Assembly: GCF_000015165.1 (NCBI RefSeq)
Contig: NC_009485.1
Location: 4,235,501-4,299,500 of the forward strand
DNA length: 64,000 nt
Origin: Bradyrhizobium sp. BTAi1
Lineage (GTDB): Bacteria; Pseudomonadota; Alphaproteobacteria; Rhizobiales; Xanthobacteraceae
Reading direction: 5' to 3'
Shown here: piece after piece, positions 33,405 through 42,608 of the stretch
How the letters are laid out: every line of letters begins with the position of its first letter
Position numbering within the stretch: the stretch's first letter is position 1
Notes under the pieces: model-generated
The model's database searches: none
Told to the model about the DNA's origin: nothing
What the model saw: the letters and a program-made list of their open reading frames with translations, nothing else
Position numbers and translations under genes: made by a program

Positions 33405-34775
33405 ATGGCGAGTGATATTCTGATTGTCGACGATGAAGCCGATATCCGGGAGCTGGTAGCCGGCATCCTGGATGACGAGGGCTTCACGACGCGAACCGCT
33501 CGCGACAGCGATTCGGCACTGGCCGAGATCGCCGGCCGCCGACCCAACCTCGTGTTTCTCGACATCTGGCTGCAGGGCTCCAAGCTCGACGGCCTGCAGC
33601 TGCTGGAGCAGATCAAGAAGGATCATCCGGACCTGCCGGTCGTGATGATCTCGGGTCACGGCAACATCGAGACCGCAGTCGCCGCGATCAAGCGCGGCGC
33701 CTATGACTTCATCGAGAAGCCGTTCAAGTCCGACCGCCTGATCCTGGTCGCGACACGCGCGCTGGAGACGTCGCGGCTCAAGCGCGAGGTGCGCGAGCTG
33801 AAGCAGCTGGCACCGACCGCGAGCACGATGACCGGCCGCTCGCCGTCGATGAACCAATTGCGCCAGACCATCGAGCGCGCCGCCAAGGCCAACAGCCGCA
33901 TTCTGATCGTCGGTCCGCCCGGCTCCGGCAAGGAGCTCGCCGCGCGCACGCTGCATGCCCAATCGCCGCGCGCCGAGGGACCCTTCGTGGTCATCAACGC
34001 TGCGGCGATCACGCCGGAGCGGATGGAGGAGGAGCTGTTCGGCGTCGAGCAGTCCAACGGCGAGCAGTCACGCAAGACTGGCGCGCTCGAAGAAGCCCAT
34101 GGCGGCACGCTGTTCGTCGACGAAATCGCCGACATGCCGCGGGAGACGCAGAACAAGATCTTGCGCGTGTTGGTCGACCAGACCTTCCAGCGTGCGGGCG
34201 GCACCACCAAAGTGCACGTCGATGTGCGCATCATCTCGTCGACCGCGCGCAATCTCGAGGAGGAGATCGCCGCCGGCCGCTTCCGCGAGGACCTCTATCA
34301 CCGCCTGTCCGTGGTCCCGATCCGCGTCCCGCCACTGTCCGAGCGGCGCGAGGACATTCCCGAGCTGATCGACTATTTCATGGACCAGATTTCGGTCACG
34401 ACCGGACTGCCGAAGCGGCAGATCGGCCAGGATGCGATGGCGGTGCTGCAGTCGCATGTCTGGCCTGGCAATGTCCGCCAGCTCCGCAACAATGTCGAGC
34501 GCGTGATGATTCTCGCGGCCGGCGGGCCCGAGGTGATCATCACCGCCGACATGCTGCCGCCGGATGTGGGGTCGATGGTGCCGGCCATGCCCACCAGCAA
34601 CAATGGCGAGCACATTATGGGCCTTCCACTGCGTGAGGCGCGCGAAGTGTTCGAGCGCGACTATCTGATTGCGCAGATCAGCCGGTTCTCCGGCAACATC
34701 TCGCGCACTGCCGAGTTCGTGGGCATGGAGCGATCAGCGCTGCATCGCAAGCTCAAGGCCCTTGGGGTGGGCTGA
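33405..34775 (+). CDS. ntrX: Response regulator NtrX
   Basis: A 456-residue NtrC-family regulator paired with NtrY. It has a receiver with D53 (VFLDIWLQGSKLDG), an AAA+ domain with GPPGSGKE and GGTLFVDEIADMP, and a C-terminal Fis helix-turn-helix (ISRTAEFVGMERSALHRKLKALG). The sigma-54 contact motif GAFTGA is missing: the segment between LFG and ALEEA reads VEQSNGEQSRKTG. This is characteristic of alphaproteobacterial NtrX, which is thought to act with sigma-70 promoters. ATG 33405 begins the receiver; the frame open back to 33228 lies in ntrY. Confidence 0.95.
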   Translation: MASDILIVDDEADIRELVAGILDDEGFTTRTARDSDSALAEIAGRRPNLVFLDIWLQGSKLDGLQLLEQIKKDHPDLPVVMISGHGNIETAVAAIKRGAYDFIEKPFKSDRLILVATRALETSRLKREVRELKQLAPTASTMTGRSPSMNQLRQTIERAAKANSRILIVGPPGSGKELAARTLHAQSPRAEGPFVVINAAAITPERMEEELFGVEQSNGEQSRKTGALEEAHGGTLFVDEIADMPRETQNKILRVLVDQTFQRAGGTTKVHVDVRIISSTARNLEEEIAAGRFREDLYHRLSVVPIRVPPLSERREDIPELIDYFMDQISVTTGLPKRQIGQDAMAVLQSHVWPGNVRQLRNNVERVMILAAGGPEVIITADMLPPDVGSMVPAMPTSNNGEHIMGLPLREAREVFERDYLIAQISRFSGNISRTAEFVGMERSALHRKLKALGVG

Positions 34776-34805
34776 CGGTTCCAGGTCGGCCAAACTTGCC
34801 GGGCG

Positions 34806-34833
34806 GGACGAATTTACGTTGGAAAATTCGTCC
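34806..34833 (+). terminator. Hairpin after ntrX
   Basis: GGACGAATTT (34806-34815) and AAATTCGTCC (34824-34833) form a perfect 10-bp stem with an 8-base loop, 30 bases after the ntrX stop. No T-run follows; it may be a Rho-assisted end or an attenuator before hfq. Confidence 0.5.
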
Positions 34834-34928
34834 GGCCCCGAAGTTTTACGGACGAATCCGGGTCTTTTGGAACCGGTTTCCCTGCATTCGGCTTGCCTAA
34901 TATGCTCGCCTGTCTTCTAATCCAACGT

Positions 34929-34966
34929 CCCATGATCCCTCGAGGGGGATCTCAATGGATCATGGG
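34929..34966. promoter_or_regulatory. Long hairpin in the hfq upstream region
   Basis: CCCATGATCC (34929-34938) pairs perfectly with GGATCATGGG (34957-34966). The loop contains a second dyad, CCCTCGAGGG (34937-34946). It lies 80-120 bases before hfq. It may be a transcription-end structure, an mRNA-stability element, or a 5' leader element through which Hfq controls its own translation. None of these can be told from sequence. Confidence 0.35.
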
Positions 34967-35046
34967 CCACCGCGGCGGTTCCGAGACCTGCAATCGGAGC
35001 GTCATGGGATCAATAAGAAAAAGCACAAGACTGCGAGATAACAACG

Positions 35047-35295
35047 ATGGCGGCAGACCGCGCACAGAACCTTCAAGACACCTTTCTCAACCATGTTCGC
35101 AAAACCAAGACGCCGCTCACGATCTTCCTGGTCAATGGCGTGAAACTGCAGGGGATTGTCACATGGTTCGACAATTTCTGCCTGCTGCTCCGGCGCGACG
35201 GTCACTCGCAGCTCGTGTACAAGCATGCGATCTCCACCATCATGCCCGGCGCGCCGATCCAGCTGTTCGAGGGCGGCGAGGACGCTTCTGCGTGA
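35047..35295 (+). CDS. hfq: RNA chaperone Hfq
   Basis: An 82-residue Sm-like RNA-binding protein. It forms hexameric rings that pair small RNAs with mRNAs; in rhizobia it also affects NifA and nitrogen fixation. Sm1 is seen in QDTFLNHVRKTKTPLTIFLVNGVKLQGIVTWFDNFCLLLRRDG and Sm2 in QLVYKHAISTIMPG (the conserved YKHA). The length is typical for alphaproteobacteria, with a short acidic tail. hflX follows after 11 bases, so they are cotranscribed. Confidence 0.98.
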   Translation: MAADRAQNLQDTFLNHVRKTKTPLTIFLVNGVKLQGIVTWFDNFCLLLRRDGHSQLVYKHAISTIMPGAPIQLFEGGEDASA

Positions 35296-35306
35296 GAGTG
35301 ACCTGA

Positions 35307-36686
35307 TTGGAACCCCGCGATCGCGAAGGGACCATCGGCCTCGCGAGGCCAGATGACAACAAGAGGAGCGGGCTGGTCGTCGTGGTCGGCCCTTACTTGC
35401 GAGCGCGCCGCGGCGACGATGGCGCGCAAGCGAGCCACGCCGACATGCGTGATTTCGAAGCCCGAATCGACGAGGCCGCCGGCCTGGCGCGAGCAATCGA
35501 TCTCACCGTCACGGAGGCGATCCTCGCGCCGATCGCACAGATCCGCCCCGCGACCTATCTCGGCAAAGGCAAGGTTGACGAGATCGCGGGCGTGATCGCC
35601 GGGCAGGGGGCCGAGCTCGTCGTGATGGATTGCGCGCTGTCGCCGATCCAGCAGCGCAACCTGGAGAAGGCCTGGAACACCAAGGTGCTCGATCGCACCG
35701 GGCTGATCCTTGAGATCTTCGGCCGCCGCGCCAAGACCAAGGAAGGCGCGCTGCAGGTCGAGCTCGCGCATCTCAACTATCAACGCAGCCGCCTGGTACG
35801 GTCCTGGACCCATCTCGAACGCCAGCGGGGCGGTTTCGGCTTCATGGGCGGTCCGGGCGAGACCCAGATCGAGGCCGACCGCCGGCTGATCGGCGACCGT
35901 ATCACCCGGCTCGAGAACGAGCTGAAGAAGGTCCAAGCGACGCGGCGGCTGCACCGCGCCGGACGGCAGCGCGTGCCGTATCGCGTGGTGGCGCTGGTCG
36001 GCTACACCAATGCGGGCAAGTCGACGCTGTTCAACCGTCTCACCCGCGCCGACGTGCAGGCCGCCGACATGCTGTTCGCAACGCTCGATCCGACCTTGCG
36101 GGCGATCACGCTGCCCCATGGCGGCAAGGCGATGCTGTCGGACACCGTGGGCTTCATCTCGAATCTGCCGACGCAGCTCGTCGCGGCATTCCGCGCCACG
36201 CTCGAGGAGGTGCTGGAGGCCGACGTGATCCTGCACGTGCGCGACATGTCGCATGAGGACGCCGAGGCGCAGCAGCATGATGTCGAGCTGGTGCTCGGTC
36301 AGCTCGGCATCGATCCCGAAGCGACCGACACCATCATCGAAGTCTGGAACAAGATCGACCGGCTCGACGAGGCGGCACGCGAGAACCTCGCCAACATCGC
36401 GAGCCGCCGGCCGCCGGAGCGGCCATGCCTGCTGGTGTCTGCCCATACCGGGGAGGGCGTCGACGCGCTGCTGCAGGCCATCGAGGACCGGCTTGCCGCG
36501 GCCCGGACCACGCTCGATCTGACCATCGACGCCGCCGACGGCGCCGGCATCTCCTGGCTCCATCGCAATGCCGAGGTGCTGAGCAAGGAGCTGCACGAGG
36601 GGCATTACGACATGACGGTGCGTGTGGATGCGACCAAGCGCGATATCGTCGTCGAGCGCTATCACGGCGTGCCCAGGGTCGCGTGA
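35307..36686 (+). CDS. hflX: Ribosome-associated GTPase HflX
   Basis: A 459-residue GTPase that splits stalled or idle ribosomes under stress. It has an N-terminal HflX domain (with a basic GGFGFMGGPGETQIEADRRLIGDR linker motif), G1 VGYTNAGKSTLFNRL, G3 DTVGFISNLP, G4 NKID and a C-terminal domain. The start appears to be TTG 35307 (MEPRDREGTIG); no ATG or GTG precedes the conserved region in a better place. It follows hfq after 11 bases. mazG, its usual downstream neighbour, is here 5.9 kb away beyond an unrelated gene block on mostly the other strand. Confidence 0.95.
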   Translation: MEPRDREGTIGLARPDDNKRSGLVVVVGPYLRARRGDDGAQASHADMRDFEARIDEAAGLARAIDLTVTEAILAPIAQIRPATYLGKGKVDEIAGVIAGQGAELVVMDCALSPIQQRNLEKAWNTKVLDRTGLILEIFGRRAKTKEGALQVELAHLNYQRSRLVRSWTHLERQRGGFGFMGGPGETQIEADRRLIGDRITRLENELKKVQATRRLHRAGRQRVPYRVVALVGYTNAGKSTLFNRLTRADVQAADMLFATLDPTLRAITLPHGGKAMLSDTVGFISNLPTQLVAAFRATLEEVLEADVILHVRDMSHEDAEAQQHDVELVLGQLGIDPEATDTIIEVWNKIDRLDEAARENLANIASRRPPERPCLLVSAHTGEGVDALLQAIEDRLAAARTTLDLTIDAADGAGISWLHRNAEVLSKELHEGHYDMTVRVDATKRDIVVERYHGVPRVA

Positions 36687-36720
36687 GCTGCCCTTTTTTC
36701 TGCTCTCCCTGCAGATGCAG

Positions 36721-38493
36721 CTACAACGGCGTGATGTTGACGTGCAGCACCGCGGCGCGGCCATCGTCCAAGGCTGCAAGGCAGCTCCGGATGGCAGCAT
36801 CGAGCTCATCAGGATCGTCGACCCGCTCGCCATGGGCGCCGAAGGCGCGGGCGATGTCGACAAGCCGCCGCTGCTCGTCCTGGCGGCCGGTGGCGAGCCG
36901 GGACAGGAACGAATCCGTCTGCTGCGCGACGCCGTCCGGATAGACGCGTTGCACCGACGCCTTCACCGCCTGCCAACCCTTGTTGTCGAGGATCACGGAG
37001 AAGATGGGCAACCGGTACTGCTGCGACACGGCATAAACCGAATCCGGGGCAGCGAAATGGAAGGCGCCGTCGCCGACGATCTGCACCACGCGGTGCGAGG
37101 GATTGGCGAGCTTCAATCCGAGCGCCATGCCGCCGCTGAAGCCGAGCCCGCCGCCGGCGAGGCCCACATAGGTCATGGGCTTGGTGCGGCGCAGCTGCTG
37201 TTGCAGCACCGGCGCGTTGCGGACAGCCTCGTTGACCACGATGTCGTCCTCCGACAGCAATGCCTGCAGCCGCGCGAACAGATAGGCCGGGTTGATTGCG
37301 CCGGGGGATCCCTTGTTTGCAGCGGCCGCCATCCGCTTGGCCTGTGCGGCCTCGCGCGCAGGCCTCCAGCTGGCGATCCGATCACGCACCTTCCGCATGT
37401 AGGAATCGTTGCCTCGGGCGATGACGATCTCCAGCACTTGGCGCAGGATGACCGCGGAATCGCCCTGAATGCGAAGGTCGGTCGCAAATCCCCACATCGG
37501 GATGTCGGCCTTGAGGGCGTCGATGTCGATCTGGATCCAGCGCAACCGATCGGCTGACTTCAGCAGCTGTGGAATGAACGGTACGTCGATGTCTATAAGC
37601 AGACCGAGGTCGGCGTCTGCGACGAGCGCCGCCGGGTCGGAGCCGGCGAAGCAGGGCGAGTCCTGGCAGATGTTCATCGTGATGGGGTTGAACTCGACGA
37701 CCCGAATGCCGCAGACGAGCGCCAGTCGATCCAGTACCGAAACGGCTTCGGCGCTGCGGCCCAAATAGGCGGTCAAGGCGATAGGGTTCTCCGCAGTCAT
37801 GAGCGCGTCAGCGATCGCCTGAGCGCGCTCCGGATCCACGCCTCCGGCCCTGACGCTGCCATAGCGCGCGGGCGGGTAGGCCGGCATCGCATCGTCGTCC
37901 CAGGCTTCGGCAAGCACTTCGCGCGGCAGCATCATGGAGACCGGCCCGGGCGGGTCGCTGTGCATGAACGCGGCGGCGCGGGTCAGCGCCTCCTTGACGA
38001 CCACGCCCGAGGGCAGCGTGTACTCCCACTTCACGTAGGGACGCACGATGCTGCCCTGGTCGAAGCTGTCCTGCACGAAGTGAACATAGGTGTCGCGTCC
38101 GCCCGGCAATTCGCCATGGATCGCGAACGGGGCTCGTCCCGCAATCAGCAGCACCGGCAGCCGATAGCGGAACGCATTCTGAATGGCCATGCAGGCATTC
38201 GCGGTGCCGGCATCGACGTGAACGAAGACGGCCTGGCCGCGGCCGGTCGTCATCGCGTAGCCCATCGCCATGTGCACCGCGACCACTTCATGAGGACACA
38301 GGATCACCTCCGGGTGCCGTCGACCTTCGCTGTCCCAGCGCGCGATCTCCTCGATCAGCGAGACATGATCGGTGCCGAGATTGGCGAAGATGTACTCCAC
38401 GCCGAGATCGATGAGGGCTTCGAGGAAGTAATGCGCGGTGCGATGGTGCGTGGTGGCGCGGGACTGCGGATCAGGCAAGGGCAGCTTCGTCAC
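36721..38493 (-). CDS. Thiamine-diphosphate enzyme, acetolactate-synthase-like
   Basis: A 590-residue ThDP-dependent enzyme with the three-domain acetolactate-synthase/benzoylformate-decarboxylase fold. The N-terminal Pyr domain has the catalytic Glu in CPHEVVAVHMAMGYAMTTG. The central domain is at about 200-335. The C-terminal PP domain has the cofactor motif GDGAFHF…DNKGW. Substrate residues do not point to acetolactate. Cotranscription with an aromatic hydroxylase and an aromatic-acid transporter suggests decarboxylation or carboligation of an aryl-2-oxo acid. GTG 38493 (GGGGA nine bases upstream) overlaps the hydroxylase gene by 23 bases; ATG 38520 is the alternative. Confidence 0.85.
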   Translation of the reverse strand: MTKLPLPDPQSRATTHHRTAHYFLEALIDLGVEYIFANLGTDHVSLIEEIARWDSEGRRHPEVILCPHEVVAVHMAMGYAMTTGRGQAVFVHVDAGTANACMAIQNAFRYRLPVLLIAGRAPFAIHGELPGGRDTYVHFVQDSFDQGSIVRPYVKWEYTLPSGVVVKEALTRAAAFMHSDPPGPVSMMLPREVLAEAWDDDAMPAYPPARYGSVRAGGVDPERAQAIADALMTAENPIALTAYLGRSAEAVSVLDRLALVCGIRVVEFNPITMNICQDSPCFAGSDPAALVADADLGLLIDIDVPFIPQLLKSADRLRWIQIDIDALKADIPMWGFATDLRIQGDSAVILRQVLEIVIARGNDSYMRKVRDRIASWRPAREAAQAKRMAAAANKGSPGAINPAYLFARLQALLSEDDIVVNEAVRNAPVLQQQLRRTKPMTYVGLAGGGLGFSGGMALGLKLANPSHRVVQIVGDGAFHFAAPDSVYAVSQQYRLPIFSVILDNKGWQAVKASVQRVYPDGVAQQTDSFLSRLATGRQDEQRRLVDIARAFGAHGERVDDPDELDAAIRSCLAALDDGRAAVLHVNITPL

Positions 38494-40156
38494 GGTGCGT
38501 GGTCCCCAGTTCGTTGGCATTGCCGCGCAGGCGATTGAACAGGCGTCCGGGTGCATGCGGTGCGGTCATGCCGCGCCAGGCGATGTGCGAATCCGGCCGT
38601 ATCAGGAGCAGACTTTCCGCAAAGCCATAACCGGCCCTGGCGCGATCGACGTCGACCAGCGCCAGCGGGACGCCGTGGCGGGCGGCCGCATCGACCAGGC
38701 CTGCGACATCGACGGCCAGGTCGAACCGGACCAGCGTGTAGGCCGGCCCCAGCGCGTCCAGCAGCGAGCGCCCATCGGGCAGCCAGACATGGGGTGCGCG
38801 GGCGCCCGGTGCCGTCGACGCGGTGAAATGACCCATGCCGTAGGGCGGCGGCGTTTCGCCGTCGTAGCAGATCGCCGGTGACCGGTCGTAGTAGTAGCCG
38901 AAGTTCAAGCCGGCGCAGCAATATTGCTGCACGTTGAGATCATAGGCGGCCTGGCCGACCTTGCTGCGCGCCGCGTCGCCGACCGGACCATCGATCTCGA
39001 CTTCGGCCGGCACGGAGCGTCTCTGGCTCATGACGGCGAGCGCGTGGTTCATCGCGAAATGCGAGACCTGCTCGGTGATCGGCTGCCGCTCCGCTTCATA
39101 GGCGTCGAGCAGGGCAGGGCTGGCCCAGCCGCTGATGACGCCGGCGAGCATCCAGCACAGATCGACCGCATCGGCGATGCCGGCATTCATGCCGTAGCCG
39201 GCATAGGGAATCCACAGATGTGCAGCATCGCCGCAGATGAAGGCGCGGCGATCCCGGAAGCGGTCGGCGACCAGGCGGCGGCCGATCCAGTCCTCCTTGC
39301 TGATGATCTCATACTGGAAGCGGTCGTCGACGCCAAGAATGGTGCGCAGCGCCCAATCGCGATCGACGCTGTCGAACTCGACCTCTTCCGCCGCGAGATG
39401 GTTGTGGATCAGCCAGTTGTCGCGGCCATCGATCGCGACCGTGGTGCCGCAGCGGCGCGGATTGAGCGACATCGTCATCCACGCCGGCTTCTGGGTGATC
39501 AGCTCCTTGAGCGCCGGGGCGTGAATGTAGGTCGACTGCACCCGCTGCACCACGTCGGTGCCGCTGAGGCGTGAGCCGATCAGCTTGCGCACGGTGGAGC
39601 GGCCGCCATCGCAGCCGATCAGATAATCGGCGGCGATGACGATCTCCTGATCGGCGTCCAGATCGCGCGCCCGCGCGATCACGCCGTCGTCGCGCTGGTC
39701 GAAATGATCGAGCTGGACCCGGTTGAGAATTCGGATCTCGCGTTGCGCCTGCGCACAGGCGAACAGGATGGGCTCGAGATAGATCTGGTTGATGCGGTGG
39801 GGCGGCTCCGGCGTCGGCCAATCGGTGTCCGGTCCTCCCGTCGCCGTGTAGCGGTCCTGGCGGGATGGGATCGGAATGCGCGTCAGTTCGCGGCCGACGA
39901 CCGCGGTGCGATAGGCACAGTCGTTCGGAAAGTCGGCCGGCAGGCCGCCCTCCCGGACCTCCCGGACGATGCCGAGACGGCGGAACACTTCCATCGAACG
40001 CGCGGAAACGTGGTTGCATTTGACGTTGGGCGGCTCGCCGGCGCGCCTGATTTCGGCGACCACGACGTCGATGCCGCGCGAGGCAAGGTCCATGGCGGCG
40101 GTCAGTCCGACCGGACCGGCGCCCACGATGAGGACCTGGGTTTGAATCGTCTTCAT
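38471..40156 (-). CDS. FAD-dependent aromatic hydroxylase (PheA/TfdB type)
   Basis: A 561-residue flavoprotein monooxygenase of the class A aromatic hydroxylases. FAD/NAD(P)H motifs: VLIVGAGPVGLTAAMDLASRG (Rossmann, about 8-28), YLIGCDGGRSTVRKLIG (the DG motif) and RAFICGDAAHLWIPYAGYGMNAGIADA (the GD motif). A C-terminal thioredoxin-like domain (about 400-550) is as in phenol hydroxylase. It would hydroxylate a phenolic or aryl acid using NAD(P)H and O2. It starts 22 bases after the transporter stop and overlaps the ThDP gene, forming a transporter-hydroxylase-ThDP operon. The exact substrate is unknown. Confidence 0.88.
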   Translation of the reverse strand: MKTIQTQVLIVGAGPVGLTAAMDLASRGIDVVVAEIRRAGEPPNVKCNHVSARSMEVFRRLGIVREVREGGLPADFPNDCAYRTAVVGRELTRIPIPSRQDRYTATGGPDTDWPTPEPPHRINQIYLEPILFACAQAQREIRILNRVQLDHFDQRDDGVIARARDLDADQEIVIAADYLIGCDGGRSTVRKLIGSRLSGTDVVQRVQSTYIHAPALKELITQKPAWMTMSLNPRRCGTTVAIDGRDNWLIHNHLAAEEVEFDSVDRDWALRTILGVDDRFQYEIISKEDWIGRRLVADRFRDRRAFICGDAAHLWIPYAGYGMNAGIADAVDLCWMLAGVISGWASPALLDAYEAERQPITEQVSHFAMNHALAVMSQRRSVPAEVEIDGPVGDAARSKVGQAAYDLNVQQYCCAGLNFGYYYDRSPAICYDGETPPPYGMGHFTASTAPGARAPHVWLPDGRSLLDALGPAYTLVRFDLAVDVAGLVDAAARHGVPLALVDVDRARAGYGFAESLLLIRPDSHIAWRGMTAPHAPGRLFNRLRGNANELGTTHRDEAALA

Positions 40157-40178
40157 GTCAGTCTCTCTTGCTTTGGAT

Positions 40179-41552
40179 CTAGGCCCGCTCAGGTGTGGAG
40201 AGCACACCCGGTTGCGCGTCGTCGGAGGATGGAAGACGGCCGCGCATGCCGAGAAGGGCGAGGCCGAGGATCACCAGCGCCGAACACAGCTGCGGCACCG
40301 CGCTGGCCTGGAACAGCGCGGCAACATCCCAATGCGCGGCGAGCATCAAGCCGCCCAGGGTGACGCCGAGGATGGAGCCAAAGCGGCCGATGCCCAGCGC
40401 CCAGCCGATGCCGGTGCCGCGGATGTAGGTGGGGTAGATGCGCGCGGCATAGGCGTTGCAGCCGATCTGTCCGCCGATCACCGCCACGCCGGCGATGAAG
40501 ACGGCTGGCACGAGGATCGGCAATGATGCGCCCGCGATGCCAATGGTGACGATCGAGAGGAAGCCCGCGACGTAGGTCGCGAACAGCACGCGATCGAAGC
40601 CGAACCGTTCGATCAGCAGGCCGAGTCCGATCGTGCCCAGCATCCCACCGAGCTGGAACGCGATGCCGACGGCGATCGCCGCCTGGACGTCGAGCCCGAC
40701 ACCATGCGTCAACGTCGGCAGCCAGCTGTTGAGGAAATAGATGTCCATCATGTTCATGAAGAACATGATCCAGAGCAGCAGGGTCGGCAGCAGCCGCCGC
40801 TTGGTGAACAGCTGCGGCAGGAGAAAACCCTTGCCGCTCTCTTCGACGATTGTGAAACGCGCATCGGCGGGGAGCATTGCCGACGGATCGATGCGCATCA
40901 GCAAGGTGCGCACGCGATCGCTCTTGCTGGTGTCGAGCGCGAGCAGCGACAACGATTCCGGAAGCCAGATGATCAGGATCGGACAAAGAATGAGTGGCAG
41001 AGCGCCGCCGATCAGGAAGATGACCTGCCAGCCATAGGCGGTGATGAGCCGGGCCGCCACCGCGCCGCCGATCGCCGACCCCAGCGACACCGTCATGAAC
41101 ATCAGCATGATCAACAGGGTCCGGCGACGCTGCGGCGAATACTCGCCGGTCAGGGCGATCGTATTGGGCAGGACGCCGCCGAGCCCGATGCCGGTGACGA
41201 ACCTGATCATGACGAGGTCGGACACGCTGGTCGCCTGGGTCGTCGCCAGCGAGCCGAGCGCGAAGACGAGAACGCCGGCGATCACCAGCCATTTGCGCCC
41301 GAGATAGTCGGCGAGGGCGCCGAACACCAAGGAGCCGATCATCACGCCGAACAGGGATGCGCCAAACACCGGACCGAGCGCGCCCGGCGCGAGATGCAGG
41401 TCCTTGCTGAGCGCGGGCGCGACGAAGCCGAGCGCCTGGGCATCGAAGCCGTCGAGCCCGACCACGAGCGCGCACAGGCAGACGACACGAATCTGAAATG
41501 CCGACAGCGGTCGTTCGTCGACGTAGCGCGTGAGATTGATCCCTTGCGTCAA
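40179..41552 (-). CDS. MFS aromatic-acid transporter (AAHS type)
   Basis: A 457-residue, 12-helix major-facilitator protein of the aromatic acid:H+ symporter family (BenK/PcaK-like). The AAHS hallmark at the start is VVGLDGFDAQALGFVAPAL (DGXD in helix 1), and the MFS loop signature is GALADYLGRKWLVIAG. Its start is TTG 41552, supported by a very strong ribosome site (GGGGGAGGAAC); the longer ATG frame to 41606 lacks one. It is the first gene of the catabolic operon, divergent from a LysR gene. It should import the aromatic acid handled by the two enzymes after it. Confidence 0.9.
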   Translation of the reverse strand: MTQGINLTRYVDERPLSAFQIRVVCLCALVVGLDGFDAQALGFVAPALSKDLHLAPGALGPVFGASLFGVMIGSLVFGALADYLGRKWLVIAGVLVFALGSLATTQATSVSDLVMIRFVTGIGLGGVLPNTIALTGEYSPQRRRTLLIMLMFMTVSLGSAIGGAVAARLITAYGWQVIFLIGGALPLILCPILIIWLPESLSLLALDTSKSDRVRTLLMRIDPSAMLPADARFTIVEESGKGFLLPQLFTKRRLLPTLLLWIMFFMNMMDIYFLNSWLPTLTHGVGLDVQAAIAVGIAFQLGGMLGTIGLGLLIERFGFDRVLFATYVAGFLSIVTIGIAGASLPILVPAVFIAGVAVIGGQIGCNAYAARIYPTYIRGTGIGWALGIGRFGSILGVTLGGLMLAAHWDVAALFQASAVPQLCSALVILGLALLGMRGRLPSSDDAQPGVLSTPERA

Positions 41553-41579
41553 GTGTTCCTCCCCCGTTTTGCGTTGTTG

Positions 41580-41630
41580 TTGCAACCGTCCCGCCCGTCG
41601 CGGCACAGGCGGTTTTGCAAATATGTTGCA
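41580..41630. promoter_or_regulatory. TTGCAA motif array between the transporter and lysR genes
   Basis: TGCAA-ATATG-TTGCA (41616-41630) is a perfect 5-5-5 dyad, and TTGCAA occurs again at 41580-41585. Placed between a LysR gene and the operon it should control, these are good candidate LysR sites (a strong recognition site and an accessory one). Exact promoter hexamers were not clear. Confidence 0.5.
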
Positions 41631-41685
41631 TGATCAAACTCTTTCGATTAGCCACAAAATTCTCATTCATTCATGAGGAAAGCTA

Positions 41686-42588
41686 ATGCCCCCGAGCCTG
41701 CGGCAATTGGAGGCGCTGGTCCTGGTGTATCGGCTCGGCAGCATCACCAAGGCCGCCGCCGAAATGCGCGTCACGCAATCGGCCATCAGCCTGCTGATCC
41801 GGCAGATCGAGGAGAATTTTCAGCTCAAGCTGTTCGACCGGACGACGCGCGCCCTGCATCCGACGGCAGCGTGCCGGGAAGCGATCATGGCTGCCGAGCG
41901 CATCCTGGCGGGGGCGCAGGGATTGTCGCGCAGGATGCGCGATCTTGCCGAGATCAAGGCCGGGCGGATTTCCATCGCCGTATCAGCCGGCGTCGCTTCG
42001 GCGCTGCTGCCCCGGGTGTTTTCGACGTTTCGCTCGCGCCATCCGGAGGTCAGCATCGATCTGCTCGACGTCGCGCCCGACGAACTGCTCGCTGTCGTGA
42101 TGGATGGGCGTGCCGAATTCGGCCTCGGCAGCGTCGAGGACGAGGGGGTGCCGGAGGCGCGTGTCGAAACGCTGATGCGAAGTCCGCTGTCGGCCATCGG
42201 GATCAAGGATGGCGAGTTCGAACAGCAACGTCGTCTGACATGGGACGGCATCATGAGCGCGGACGTGATCATGATGCGCCATGGCACGCGAATCCGCCGT
42301 CAGATCGACGAGGCGCTGGCACAGACCGGGCGAGCGCTGAAGCCTGCGTGGGAAGTGTCGCTGATCACGACCGCGCTGGCGCTCACTGCCGAAGGGGCTG
42401 GCATCAGCATCCTGCCCGGGCACATGCTGCCGAAGGCACAATTCCCGACGCTGGCCGCCGTCCCCCTGTCGCAGCCGACGATCTATCGACACGTCTCCTT
42501 GCTGAGCCGCGCCGACTTTGGATTGTCGCCGGCCGCACAGCGCTTTGTGGAGATCGCAAAAGACCTCCTCTCGAACAAGGCTGGCTGA
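41686..42588 (+). CDS. LysR-family transcriptional regulator
   Basis: A 300-residue LysR regulator. The winged helix-turn-helix lies at about 4-62 (LRQLEALVLVYRLGSITKAAAEMRVTQSAISLLIRQIEE) and is followed by a two-lobed inducer domain (from about 90, AGRISIAVSAGVASALLPRVFSTF). It is divergent from the transporter-hydroxylase-ThDP operon, the usual layout for a LysR activator of its neighbour, and probably responds to the substrate or an intermediate. A hairpin separates it from the convergent mazG gene. Confidence 0.92.
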   Translation: MPPSLRQLEALVLVYRLGSITKAAAEMRVTQSAISLLIRQIEENFQLKLFDRTTRALHPTAACREAIMAAERILAGAQGLSRRMRDLAEIKAGRISIAVSAGVASALLPRVFSTFRSRHPEVSIDLLDVAPDELLAVVMDGRAEFGLGSVEDEGVPEARVETLMRSPLSAIGIKDGEFEQQRRLTWDGIMSADVIMMRHGTRIRRQIDEALAQTGRALKPAWEVSLITTALALTAEGAGISILPGHMLPKAQFPTLAAVPLSQPTIYRHVSLLSRADFGLSPAAQRFVEIAKDLLSNKAG

Positions 42589-42589
42589 T

Positions 42590-42608
42590 GCCGCCGCGGA
42601 GCGGCGGC
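42590..42608. terminator. Hairpin between convergent lysR and mazG
   Basis: GCCGCCGC (42590-42597), loop GGA, GCGGCGGC (42601-42608) is a perfect 8-bp stem lying exactly between the lysR stop and the mazG stop. It may serve both directions; no T-run is present on either side. Confidence 0.5.

Noticed and set aside
31145..33616. 823-codon minus-strand open frame
   Set aside because: It is the antisense of ntrY and part of ntrX, with no domains and shadow-like composition.
41600..41630. GGCAC…TTGCA as a sigma-54 promoter before the lysR gene
   Set aside because: There are 13 bases between the GG and GC elements; sigma-54 needs 10.
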